A DNA stretch of 7,931 bases from CAVBBU01 sp963593765. Its GTDB lineage: Bacteria > Bacillota > Clostridia > Lachnospirales > Lachnospiraceae. Under the pieces are notes generated by a model. The model searched no databases. It was not told the DNA's origin and worked only from the letters and a program-made list of their open reading frames with translations. A program made the position numbers and the translations under genes. The stretch spans positions 1 through 7,931 of the forward strand of contig CAVBBU010000088.1 in the NCBI GenBank assembly GCA_963593765.1. Direction: 5' to 3'. Of the stretch, positions 1-6,314 are shown piece after piece (within the stretch, counting starts at the first letter, position 1; every line of letters starts with the position of its first letter).

Positions 1-5
1 CCAAA

Positions 6-839
6 TTAGTGAACCCAGATTCCGTCAGCATTGATTACGCGACCATCTACAATAGTATTTGTAACCATGTTTCCATTAGTAGGATCTAGATAATACCACT
101 GATTATCTGTAGCTGTATTCTGGAACCAGCCTGTCTGCATATATCCTTGTGCATCAAAGTGATACCAAAGATTATTGATATAAAGCCACTTGTTAGCTGC
201 ATATGTTGTAGCAGTTTCCTGATACCACCATCTTACTCCATCTGCTGCTCTGTGCCATCCAATAGCTACCTGTGATGAAGGGCCGCTAGAGCTTGTTGTA
301 GTAGTTGTTGAGGTGCTGCCCTTTAGATCGCTTATTGTTATATCTGATGAGCTGCTAGATCCAACCTTAAGTGAGCCCGAAGATACTGATAATCCAGTTC
401 CTACCTTAGACGGATATACAGTAAAGTAATATGTTCCTGAGCCCTCATTAACTATCATAGATGTGAAGTCGTATTTGGTGCTTGATGTTGACTTTACAGA
501 GCCTACCTTCTTATAGCTAGAGCTTGTCTGTCTGTATAGCTGAACCTTGTAATTGGTTTTTGATGATGAATTAGACCAACGAGCTATAGCCTTATCATTG
601 TCTGTATCCCAGTAGGCACTGCTTATAGCATAGCTATAATATGTATCGTCAAACTCATACCAGTAATTCGTGTCATCATAGGTATAATCATATGAATAGT
701 CATAGTTATCGTCAGAATACTCATAATAATTGCCATCATCATCATAGTAATAATAGGTATCTGCTAGAGCAGTTAAGCTCATAGCCGATGCAAGCACTCC
801 AGAAACAATGCCAAGAGCTAATAATTTGTTTATCTTCAT
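6..839 (-). CDS. Secreted Tyr/Asp-rich protein with C-terminal choline-binding-type cell-wall repeats
   Basis: Predicted 277-residue exported surface protein. Residues 1-26 form a signal peptide (Lys-containing start, hydrophobic core, ALA before a cleavage at 26/27). Residues 27-70 are extremely rich in Tyr (17 of 44) and Asp (12 of 44). Residues about 70-158 look like a beta-sandwich of the fibronectin type III kind, with alternating hydrophobic and polar residues and a GTYYFTVYP strand. Residues 160-192 are a Ser/Thr linker. Residues 194-277 hold about three aromatic-rich repeats (GWHRAADGVRWWYQ, KWLYINNLWYHFDAQGYMQTGW, QWYYLDPTNGNMVT) of the choline-binding/glucan-binding type that hold proteins on the cell wall. 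I chose the ATG at 839 because GGAGG at 844-848 precedes it and the signal peptide follows. The frame stays open upstream to 962, but that extension runs into the neighbouring gene. No enzymatic domain is visible, so the function beyond wall attachment is unknown. No terminator fits in the 5 bases after the stop. Confidence 0.85.
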   Translation of the reverse strand: MKINKLLALGIVSGVLASAMSLTALADTYYYYDDDGNYYEYSDDNYDYSYDYTYDDTNYWYEFDDTYYSYAISSAYWDTDNDKAIARWSNSSSKTNYKVQLYRQTSSSYKKVGSVKSTSSTKYDFTSMIVNEGSGTYYFTVYPSKVGTGLSVSSGSLKVGSSSSSDITISDLKGSTSTTTTTSSSGPSSQVAIGWHRAADGVRWWYQETATTYAANKWLYINNLWYHFDAQGYMQTGWFQNTATDNQWYYLDPTNGNMVTNTIVDGRVINADGIWVH

Positions 840-843
840 AATG

Positions 844-882
844 CCTCCAACTATTTTATATTTTAATGTTAAAAGTATAACA
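844..882 (-). promoter_or_regulatory. Extended -10 promoter and RBS of the cell-wall-binding protein gene
   Basis: Read leftward, TGTTATACT (874-882) is an extended -10 element (TGnTATACT, 5 of 6 in the hexamer), about 35 bases before the ATG at 839. GGAGG lies at 844-848, 4 bases from the ATG. The TGTTATAC string occurs twice with a 9-base period, so a second -10 candidate lies just upstream. The -35 region is weak. The site is inferred from motif match only. It would give this gene its own transcript, separate from the damaged gene upstream. Confidence 0.4.
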
Positions 883-927
883 TGTATAACAAAAATAAGA
901 AATATATTTTTTAAAGAAACCCCTCTT

Positions 928-2412
928 TTAATATACGCACATGTGCAATGTATCTCCATCAAATATAAGCTGATCAGTCGACAAGCGATCCCAGTTTTTC
1001 TCAGAAAAATATTTGGTATACTTATACTCTGGGATAATTTTTACATAGTCTGTTTGCATATAATAATTCAAGGCGCTAACATTACTCCAAGAAGTTATAA
1101 AGGAACTCATTACAAGGTCGCCAGTACTATACAAATCCGAGTACTGTGACCGTGATCTTTTTGCATCGCTGTAAACCGCAATCTTTGTGACCTCTATTCC
1201 TGTCCTTTCCTGATAATCGCAAATTGCTTGGTATATATACTGACATCTATACTGGTCAAGTGCATTAAGCTTATACTTATCTATATATATCCTGTTAAAG
1301 GATAAGTATTGAAAAATAAGTAAAACTGAAATTGATACTGCTGAAACAGCTTGCACTGTCTTCTTTATGAATTCGTTTGGCGGTATCGCACTGCCTCCAT
1401 TTATAAATACATCAATTGCCAAAACGGGTGCAATGCTAGCAATCGGATATACCGTTCTAACTGCCCACCATCCAGAGCCCTGCAATATAGTTGCTGTAGA
1501 AAAAACGCAGCCCGCAATTATTATAATAAGTGCGTTAAATATCTTCCATAACCTTTTACCAGATGTTACTGCCGAAACAATAAGTGCTATAAATATGGCG
1601 AAGGATACTATTAAAAATAAGTATTTTGGTAAGATATTAAAGGTTTCCTTGCCATTATAAACTATCCCCTTTAATACGTTTTTTAATGTCGCCCTATAAT
1701 CTGTCTTCTGAACGATTCTGCTGCTTTTAATTATTAATTGCACTAGCAACAGATCAATAATTGCAGGAATTGCATAGGCAGCTCCTATCAATACTCCATT
1801 TAGTATATATTCTCTGAAATCCCTGGCTCTTTTCATGGCAAAAGGAATACTAAGTATTACAAATAAAGCCACCACTCCCTGATATGTAAAAATCGCCAAT
1901 ATCATGCATGTTACAGTTAAAAAGTAATATTTCCTTTTCCTTTCAGAAAAGAATTTTTCTATCCAAAACACTCCCATTACATTAAATAAAATCGCTAGCA
2001 TAAATGCACATTTTTCTATAAACATGAAATATTCGATAATAAAGATATTAGCAATAGCAGCAAAAGAAAGTAAAATTCTTATATTCTCTTTGACCCCATA
2101 TTTTTTTTAAATTCCCTGATATACCCATATAGATATGAATAGAAATACAAGTGCTAAGGCTGATGAAATATAATAAAACGAAATTCGTGATAAACCACTC
2201 AAGTAATGTAATTCATAAATCAAACCCAATACAAATCTTGCACTGTTTGTTACTATCGATATCGCCGATTTTTGAAATCCTTTTGCCAAATGGTAATATG
2301 TATCCGTTGCATAGCTTAGATATATATTTACTCCAAAAAACAAAAGCACTAAAACTGTTATTTTTACTATACAGCTTTTATTTTCTGATAGCTTAGATAG
2401 CATATTCCTCAT
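928..2412 (-). pseudogene. GtrII-type membrane glucosyltransferase interrupted by an in-frame TAA stop
   Basis: The reading frame encodes 494 codons counting the internal stop, a normal length for GtrII-like glucosyltransferases. These are polytopic membrane enzymes that add glucose from a polyprenyl-phosphate donor to surface polysaccharide. Codons 1-101 read as membrane protein (hydrophobic 16-36, then the DTYYHLAKGFQ segment at the acceptor-side loop). Codon 102 is TAA at 2107-2109. The same frame then continues without shift through 27 codons (starting KKYGVKENIR) into the rest: several hydrophobic spans with the family-like IFTYQGVVALF and GWWAVRTVYP segments, and a soluble tail ending DQLIFDGDTLHMCVY. 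A single A-to-T change in a Lys AAA codon explains the stop. The ATG at 2412 is chosen for its GGAG (2418-2421, 5 bases away); a GTG at 2418 and an ATG at 2403 are alternatives. Either the gene is inactivated or the base is a sequencing error. An internal ATG at 2025 lacks the first quarter of the protein and is unlikely to give activity. Family assignment is by sequence feel, not by a search. Confidence 0.7.
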
Positions 2413-2597
2413 AAGCACTCCACTAGTCCCTTCCGCTTTATTCTCTCAACTAAACCAAGCCTGTAAAATTTTCTTTTGCCCTTGTACATTCCTCTTTTTC
2501 ACTATCTTTGTTTCAAGCTTGCTGTAAAATTCCTAATAAGTGAATATGCAAAGAGCTTGCTGCTGCATTTTAGATATAGGTCTTTAGCTTCCTCGCC
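2409..2597 (-). pseudogene. Possible remnant of a gene upstream of the glucosyltransferase
   Basis: One leftward frame across this otherwise gene-free stretch looks protein-like. From 2597 to 2505 it gives 31 codons (GEEAKDLYLKCSSKLFAYSL, then IRNFTASLKQR). Next come TAG (2502-2504) and TGA (2499-2501). The same frame continues for 29 codons (KRGMYKGKRKFYRLGLVERI, then KRKGLVECL) to a TGA at 2409-2411, which overlaps the glucosyltransferase ATG as ATGA, the usual arrangement of translationally coupled genes. Another in-frame TGA (2598-2600) lies just upstream. The basic, Leu-rich tail would suit the C-terminus of a glycosyltransferase or similar partner, but I do not recognise a family. The alternative is chance: short open stretches like these occur randomly. 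The second part could also stand alone as a 26-residue leader peptide from an ATG at 2489, although that ATG lacks a well-spaced ribosome binding site. Confidence 0.3.
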
Positions 2598-2642
2598 TCA
2601 CTTCCACATTAGCATATTTTATATTAGCTAAAATTTCAAGCC

Positions 2643-2704
2643 TATAATAATTGTCAACCTAGCCCAAATTTTAGGTTGACAATTCGCCCCTTCCGTATTA
2701 TCTT
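2643..2704 (+). promoter_or_regulatory. Promoter region of bioY
   Basis: Two promoter readings are possible. A perfect TATAAT at 2643-2648 abuts the operator and would start transcription near 2655, inside the left operator arm; its -35 is poor. Alternatively TTGACA at 2676-2681, part of the right operator arm, is followed after exactly 17 bases by TATCTT (2699-2704), with a start near 2711. In both cases a protein bound to the inverted repeat would block RNA polymerase. The stretch between the remnant frame and this promoter (about 2600-2642) is AT-rich and shows nothing else I can support. Confidence 0.5.
2649..2684 (+). promoter_or_regulatory. BirA operator upstream of bioY
   Basis: AATTGTCAACCT (2649-2660) and AGGTTGACAATT (2673-2684) are perfect 12-bp inverted arms around a 12-base spacer. 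The core TTGTCAACC-N14-GGTTGACAA has the half-site sequence and 14-base spacing known for Firmicute BirA operators (TTGTnAACC-N14-16-GGTTnACAA). BirA is the bifunctional biotin-protein ligase and repressor, which binds such sites as the biotinyl-AMP-loaded dimer. The position directly before a biotin transporter gene agrees with this. The expected effect is repression of bioY when biotin is plentiful. A BirA with an N-terminal helix-turn-helix should be encoded elsewhere in the genome. Confidence 0.85.
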
Positions 2705-2737
2705 ACCCTTATTAAAACCACATCAAGGAGAACCTAA

Positions 2738-3268
2738 ATGACCAGAGCATATACCAAAAATCTTATAATAATCGCCCTTATGGCTGCTATTATGTGCGTT
2801 CTTGCACCTGTATCTATTCCGCTTTTTTTTACGCCAGTTCCTATATCACTTGGAGTATTTATTGTTTATATAATTTCATATGTACTCTCACCTAGCCATG
2901 CCGTGGCAAGCGTATTTATATATATACTTCTTGGACTTTTTGGACTTCCTGTTTTTTCAGGCTATGCAGGCGGAGCCGCAAAGCTCTTTGGTCCAACTGG
3001 CGGATATATAATAGGCTATCTTTTTTCAGCATTTATAGTTTCCTACTTTGTAAGACTTAGCAATAATCGCCTTTTGCACCTTCTTGGTATGCTTCTAGGG
3101 CTTGCTGCCTGCTATGCGTTCGGAACTATATGGTTTTCTCTAATTCAGCATATGGACTTTCTAGCTTCACTTAAGCTATGCGTTATTCCATTTCTTCCGG
3201 GTGACTGCATAAAAATAATACTAGCTCTGATCGTCGGACCAGAGCTAGTAAAAAGGATCAATGTTTAA
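2738..3268 (+). CDS. bioY: BioY, biotin-binding S component of an ECF transporter
   Basis: Integral membrane protein of 176 residues, typical for BioY (about 180-200). It captures biotin outside the cell and works with the ECF energy-coupling module (EcfA, EcfA', EcfT), which is not in this window. About six hydrophobic spans are visible. The family hallmark GLPVFSGYAGGA-AKLFGPTGGY spans residues 69-90, and PFLPGDCIK at 151-159 is the conserved C-terminal loop. FTPVPISLGVF (31-41) after the first span is also family-typical. The ATG is supported by AAGGAG at 2725-2730, 7 bases upstream. It is the only rightward gene here and follows a BirA operator, so biotin-dependent repression is likely. 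It stands alone, with no bioABDF genes nearby, which suggests scavenging of biotin. Its 3' end is unusual: the last codons carry a perfect inverted repeat that works as a terminator for the opposite strand, and its TAA shares the TTAA at 3265-3268 with the stop of the convergent kinase gene. Confidence 0.95.
   Translation: MTRAYTKNLIIIALMAAIMCVLAPVSIPLFFTPVPISLGVFIVYIISYVLSPSHAVASVFIYILLGLFGLPVFSGYAGGAAKLFGPTGGYIIGYLFSAFIVSYFVRLSNNRLLHLLGMLLGLAACYAFGTIWFSLIQHMDFLASLKLCVIPFLPGDCIKIILALIVGPELVKRINV
3209..3250 (-). terminator. Intrinsic terminator of the sugar-kinase transcript, inside bioY
   Basis: TACTAGCTCTG (3219-3229) and CAGAGCTAGTA (3240-3250) form a perfect 11-bp stem with a 10-base loop. 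Read leftward, the stem is followed directly by TTATTTTTAT (3218-3209), a U-rich tract, so it terminates the leftward transcript 15 bases after the kinase stop. Read rightward it is followed by AAAAGG, so it should not end bioY transcription. It lies wholly within bioY codons (residues about 161-171). Confidence 0.8.
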
Positions 3269-4137
3269 TTGTTAAGAGCATCTATTCCCAGCTTAATGGC
3301 ACCCATAATTCCTTGGTTGTCATTAAGCGATGGCGGAACTATATAATTATCCAAATCATCCAGCAAATCGGTATTAACATATCCGCCGTTAAGCTTTCTT
3401 ACATAATCTCTTACTAACGGAAAGAGCTGCATTTGATGCATTACTCCGCCGCCTAGAATTATTATCTCAGGTGATAGTATATAGATATATGCGATAAGTG
3501 CCTGTGCTATATAATAAGCCTCCAGCTCCCAAACCTCAGCTCTATCAGATAGCTTATCGCCCTTTTCTCCCCATCTTTTTTCTATAGCAGGTCCTGCTGC
3601 CATTCCCTCAAGACAGGTTCCGTGATAAGGGCACCAGCCCTTATAAGCATCATCCTCTCTAGCCTTAAGCATTATATGCCCAGCCTCCGGATGAAGCATG
3701 CCATGCAAAAGCTTACCCTCTACCATAGCTCCAACGCCAACTCCTGTACCTATAGTTATATATATACCAGAGTTTTTATTTTTAGCTATGCCCCAGGTTG
3801 CCTCTCCTATCATCGAGCCATTGACGTCTGTATCAAAGCCAACAGGAACCTTAAGTGCCTCTCCTAATGCTCCTACTATATTGCAATTTCTCCATGCAAG
3901 CTTTGGCGTACTTGTTATATATCCATAGGTTTTAGAATCCTTATGGAGGTCTATAGGCCCAAAGCAGCCTATGCCAAGTGCTTCTATATTTTTATCCTTA
4001 AAATAATCTATAAGCTTTGGAAGTGTTTCATCCGGTGTTACAGTTGGAATACTTACTCTCTCAAATATATTGCCCGACTCATCGCCTATAGCACAAACCA
4101 TTTTAGTTCCGCCGGCTTCTAATGCTCCTATTCTCAT
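3265..4137 (-). CDS. ROK-family sugar kinase, probably fructokinase
   Basis: Cytoplasmic ATP-dependent hexose kinase of 290 residues, the usual ROK length. The N-terminal GALEAGGTK (4-12) is the phosphate-binding loop. FDTDVNGS (101-108) carries the catalytic base, Asp104. GIYITIGTGVGVGA (124-137) is the second phosphate-binding segment. EAGHIML with GWCPYHGTCLEG gives His154, Cys169, His172 and Cys175, the zinc-binding set of the ROK signature. IIILGGGV (225-232) closes the ATP site. This pattern, with EAGGTK and the CPYHGTCLEG loop, resembles the YdhR/GmuE-type fructokinases of Bacillus, which make fructose 6-phosphate. Other hexoses are possible. The ATG at 4137 is preferred over one nine codons upstream because AAGGGG (4143-4148) lies 5 bases before it. 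The gene follows the sugar importer genes after 112 bases holding a terminator, so it is probably expressed at a lower level or from its own start. It converges on bioY, with the stops sharing TTAA. Confidence 0.88.
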   Translation of the reverse strand: MRIGALEAGGTKMVCAIGDESGNIFERVSIPTVTPDETLPKLIDYFKDKNIEALGIGCFGPIDLHKDSKTYGYITSTPKLAWRNCNIVGALGEALKVPVGFDTDVNGSMIGEATWGIAKNKNSGIYITIGTGVGVGAMVEGKLLHGMLHPEAGHIMLKAREDDAYKGWCPYHGTCLEGMAAGPAIEKRWGEKGDKLSDRAEVWELEAYYIAQALIAYIYILSPEIIILGGGVMHQMQLFPLVRDYVRKLNGGYVNTDLLDDLDNYIVPPSLNDNQGIMGAIKLGIDALNN

Positions 4138-4180
4138 ATTATCCCCTTTTAAAATATGATACAAAGTTTCCTATTTGACC

Positions 4181-4206
4181 AAAAAGCCTACGTATTAACG
4201 CAGGCT
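4181..4206 (-). terminator. Intrinsic terminator between the binding-protein and kinase genes
   Basis: Read leftward, AGCCTGCGT (4206-4198), loop TAAT and ACGTAGGCT (4193-4185) make a 9-bp stem with one G-U wobble and a tetraloop. The stem runs into TTTTT (4185-4181, the first T in the stem), then GG. The wobble pairs only in the leftward RNA; in the other direction it is an A-C mismatch, which supports the orientation. It lies 43 bases after the binding-protein stop. The U-tract is short, so partial readthrough into the kinase gene is plausible. Confidence 0.7.
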
Positions 4207-4249
4207 CCTTGGCTTATTTATTTTCTGCCTCTTGGCAGCTATTTAATTA

Positions 4250-5263
4250 TTACTTCTTTAAAACTGATACTCCTGTATCTGTTACAGCTCCGCCTAGGTC
4301 TTCGCCCTCAAGAGCCTTGATACATGCATCTACGCCATCCTTACCCATAACGTCTGGGTTCTGAGCCATAGTGCAAAGAAGATATCCATCATCTATAAGA
4401 TTAAGTATAGCATCTGACTTATCGAAGCCAACACCTACTATATCTGCATTTCCTGATGCCTTGATAGCATTACCAGTTCCCTGTGTAGAGCCTTCATTGC
4501 CACCGAATATACCTACAACGCCCTGAGTGATGTAGTTCTCTGCTATAGACTGAGACTTAGCTGCATCGCCCTCGCCGTACTGTGTCTCAAGGATTTCAAA
4601 GTCTGATCCCTCGAATGCACTTCTAAAGCCATCTTCTCTCTGGATTGTAGAATCTGTTGAAGCATTAACGCTTACTATACCTATCTTACCACTTGTGATT
4701 CCCTTTTCCTCAAGAGCCTTCTTCATCTCTTCGCCTGCTGTCTTACCTGCAGCCTTGTTATCTGTAGAGAATGTAGCCTCTGCCTCTACGTTAGCTGGAG
4801 AGTCAACATATACTATCTTAATGCCTGCATCCTTTGCTTCCTTAAGTGCAGAAGATATAGCATCTGGTCCGTTAGCTGCAACCATGATTGCATCATACTT
4901 ACCTGCTACTGCGTTATTAACGCACTCTATCTGCTGTGCATCGTCCTTAGTATTAGGTGCCATGAATGTAACGCTTACGCCCTTAGCCTTTGCCTCTGCC
5001 TGTGCTCCCTCGTTAAGAGTAACCCAGTGCTGGTCGATAGAGTCCATAGTGATAAGTGCTATCTTCCATTCCTTAGAAGCTGACTCACCCTCTGAAGCCT
5101 CTGCCTCTGCGGCTGTTGTTTCCTCAGCCTCTGCCTTTGTCTCTGCCTCTGTAGCTGCCTCTGTTGCTGCTGCGGTTGTCTCCTTTGAAGAGCTTCCACA
5201 ACCCATAACAGTTGCTGCTGCAAGTACCACACATGTTGCTAATGCAAAAATCCTTTTCTTCAT
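4250..5263 (-). CDS. Sugar ABC transporter solute-binding lipoprotein (RbsB-like, CUT2 family)
   Basis: Extracellular, membrane-anchored binding protein of 337 residues that captures a monosaccharide and delivers it to the permease. Residues 1-21 are a lipoprotein signal peptide, with VMGC as the lipobox and Cys22 as the lipidated residue. Residues 24-64 are a low-complexity Ala/Glu/Thr/Ser tether, common in clostridial binding proteins. From Trp66 the two-lobed periplasmic-binding-protein fold begins (WKIALITMD), followed by KYDAIMVAANGPDAI (122-136), IKIVYVDSP (148-156), GKIGIVS (192-198), GIFGGNEG (251-258) and DIVGVGFD (274-281), the order seen in the RbsB/D-allose-binding group. The ATG at 5263 has GGAGG at 5270-5274. 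It follows the permease gene by 18 bases and is followed by a terminator. The ligand cannot be read from the sequence; the downstream ROK kinase points to a hexose more than to ribose. Confidence 0.92.
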   Translation of the reverse strand: MKKRIFALATCVVLAAATVMGCGSSSKETTAAATEAATEAETKAEAEETTAAEAEASEGESASKEWKIALITMDSIDQHWVTLNEGAQAEAKAKGVSVTFMAPNTKDDAQQIECVNNAVAGKYDAIMVAANGPDAISSALKEAKDAGIKIVYVDSPANVEAEATFSTDNKAAGKTAGEEMKKALEEKGITSGKIGIVSVNASTDSTIQREDGFRSAFEGSDFEILETQYGEGDAAKSQSIAENYITQGVVGIFGGNEGSTQGTGNAIKASGNADIVGVGFDKSDAILNLIDDGYLLCTMAQNPDVMGKDGVDACIKALEGEDLGGAVTDTGVSVLKK

Positions 5264-5281
5264 AATAATCCTCCATTTAAT

Positions 5282-6298
5282 TTATTTTTTTGCTTTTTTA
5301 TTTAAACTTCCTGATCTGATTACCACATCAAGAAGAACAGCAAACACAACTATAACACCGATAACTATTCTCTGTATTCCTACCTGTGCTCCTATCATGT
5401 TTAGACCATTTTCCAGTGTCTGCCAAACTGCTGCACCGGCAAATGTTCCAAGTAAAAGTCCAGAGCCTCCAAGTGGTGATATACCACCTATAACGCCTGC
5501 TGCAACTCCGTACATCTCGTAGGTGTTACCTGCTTCCATATTACCCATACCAGCCTGTGCACAAAGTATAATTCCAACTACGAATGCACATATAGAGCTT
5601 ACGAGATATGTCTTTATAGTAACAGCTACAACATCAACTCCTGAAAGCTTAGCTGCATCTAGGTTTGAGCCTATAGCATATATATGTCTTCCTGTTCTCG
5701 TCTTTTGAAGAATAAAGAAGAATATAAGGAATATGATAACTGAAATCCAGAATGCATTATATATACCAAGTGTCTTACCATAGTAGAATACATTTTGGAA
5801 ATTATCTGCAACGTCCTTTCCTACTCCTGTAGCTATAGCATCTGTATTACGGTTGTTATTAACCATATATGCTATACCTCTTGCTACAAACATAGTTCCA
5901 AGTGTTGCTATAAATGGCGGCAGCTTAAACTTTCCTACCAGCGAACCATTTATAATACCTATTATCAGGCAAGCAACAAGTGCAACCAGCATAGCGATCG
6001 CCGGTGATGTTCCATGTGCCATCATATTAGCTGTAATCATAGCACTCATAGCAACCATAGATCCAAGTGACAGGTCTATATTACCTGTTATAAGAAGGTA
6101 GCTTTGTCCTACTCCGACTAATAGGTACTTTGCCATAGATCTAAGCAGGTTCATAATGTTTTGTGCTGAAAATACATTTCTGTCTATCAAACCGAATGCA
6201 ACATATATAATGATAAGTCCTACAAATGCTGTAATTGCTGCACCCATACCTCTAATGCCCATTAGCTTTTTTATCGGGCTTTGCTTTTTCTCTGTCAT
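5282..6298 (-). CDS. Sugar ABC transporter permease (RbsC-like, CUT2 family)
   Basis: Membrane permease of 338 residues, the usual length for RbsC/BPD_transp_2 proteins. A Lys-rich cytoplasmic N-terminus is followed by about eight to ten hydrophobic spans. Family segments in order: GNIDLSLGSMVAMSAM (72-87), NGSLVGKFKLPPFIATLGTM (117-136), GRHIYAIGSNLDAAKLSGV (203-221, the cytoplasmic loop that contacts the ATPase) and GVAAGVIGGISPLGGSG (264-280). It forms the channel, probably as a dimer, with the ATPase encoded just upstream and the binding protein just downstream. A purine-rich GGGGAGG at 6308-6314 directly abuts the ATPase stop codon and serves the ATG at 6298, so translation of the two genes is probably coupled. 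The C-terminus is Lys-rich, as expected for the cytoplasmic side. Length and motifs are complete. Confidence 0.95.
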   Translation of the reverse strand: MTEKKQSPIKKLMGIRGMGAAITAFVGLIIIYVAFGLIDRNVFSAQNIMNLLRSMAKYLLVGVGQSYLLITGNIDLSLGSMVAMSAMITANMMAHGTSPAIAMLVALVACLIIGIINGSLVGKFKLPPFIATLGTMFVARGIAYMVNNNRNTDAIATGVGKDVADNFQNVFYYGKTLGIYNAFWISVIIFLIFFFILQKTRTGRHIYAIGSNLDAAKLSGVDVVAVTIKTYLVSSICAFVVGIILCAQAGMGNMEAGNTYEMYGVAAGVIGGISPLGGSGLLLGTFAGAAVWQTLENGLNMIGAQVGIQRIVIGVIVVFAVLLDVVIRSGSLNKKAKK

Positions 6299-6314
6299 CT
6301 TTTATATCCTCCCC

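Noticed and set aside
840..962. Open upstream extension of the cell-wall-binding protein frame
   Set aside because: It would overlap the glucosyltransferase end and place 41 extra residues before a clear signal peptide. The ATG at 839 has its own GGAGG.
2101..2108. Slippage on the 8-A run as a way to bypass the TAA in the glucosyltransferase
   Set aside because: The frames before and after the stop are the same, and the T of the stop lies before the run. Frame-changing slippage would break the frame rather than restore it.
2456..2531. Imperfect direct repeat CAAGC...CTGTAAAATT (2456-2470 and 2514-2531)
   Set aside because: The copies differ by a 3-base insertion, are AT-rich and short, and show no link to a mobile element. 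Probably chance.
2609..2631. TTAGC...GCTAA inverted repeat upstream of bioY
   Set aside because: Only a 5-bp match around an AT-rich spacer, with no U-tract in either direction. It cannot be told from background in AT-rich DNA.
2633..2656. Divergent leftward promoter using the TTGACA in the left BirA arm
   Set aside because: No acceptable -10 hexamer is found 16-18 bases downstream in that direction.
4225..4238. CTGCC-TCTT-GGCAG hairpin after the binding-protein gene
   Set aside because: Only a 5-bp stem with no U-tract after it in the leftward direction (AAAA follows). The terminator at 4181-4206 is much better.
4695..5522. Long open frame on the rightward strand opposite the binding-protein and permease genes
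   Set aside because: It lies antisense to two well-supported genes, has low-complexity Ser/Ala composition mirroring the Glu/Ala tether codons, and matches no family I know.
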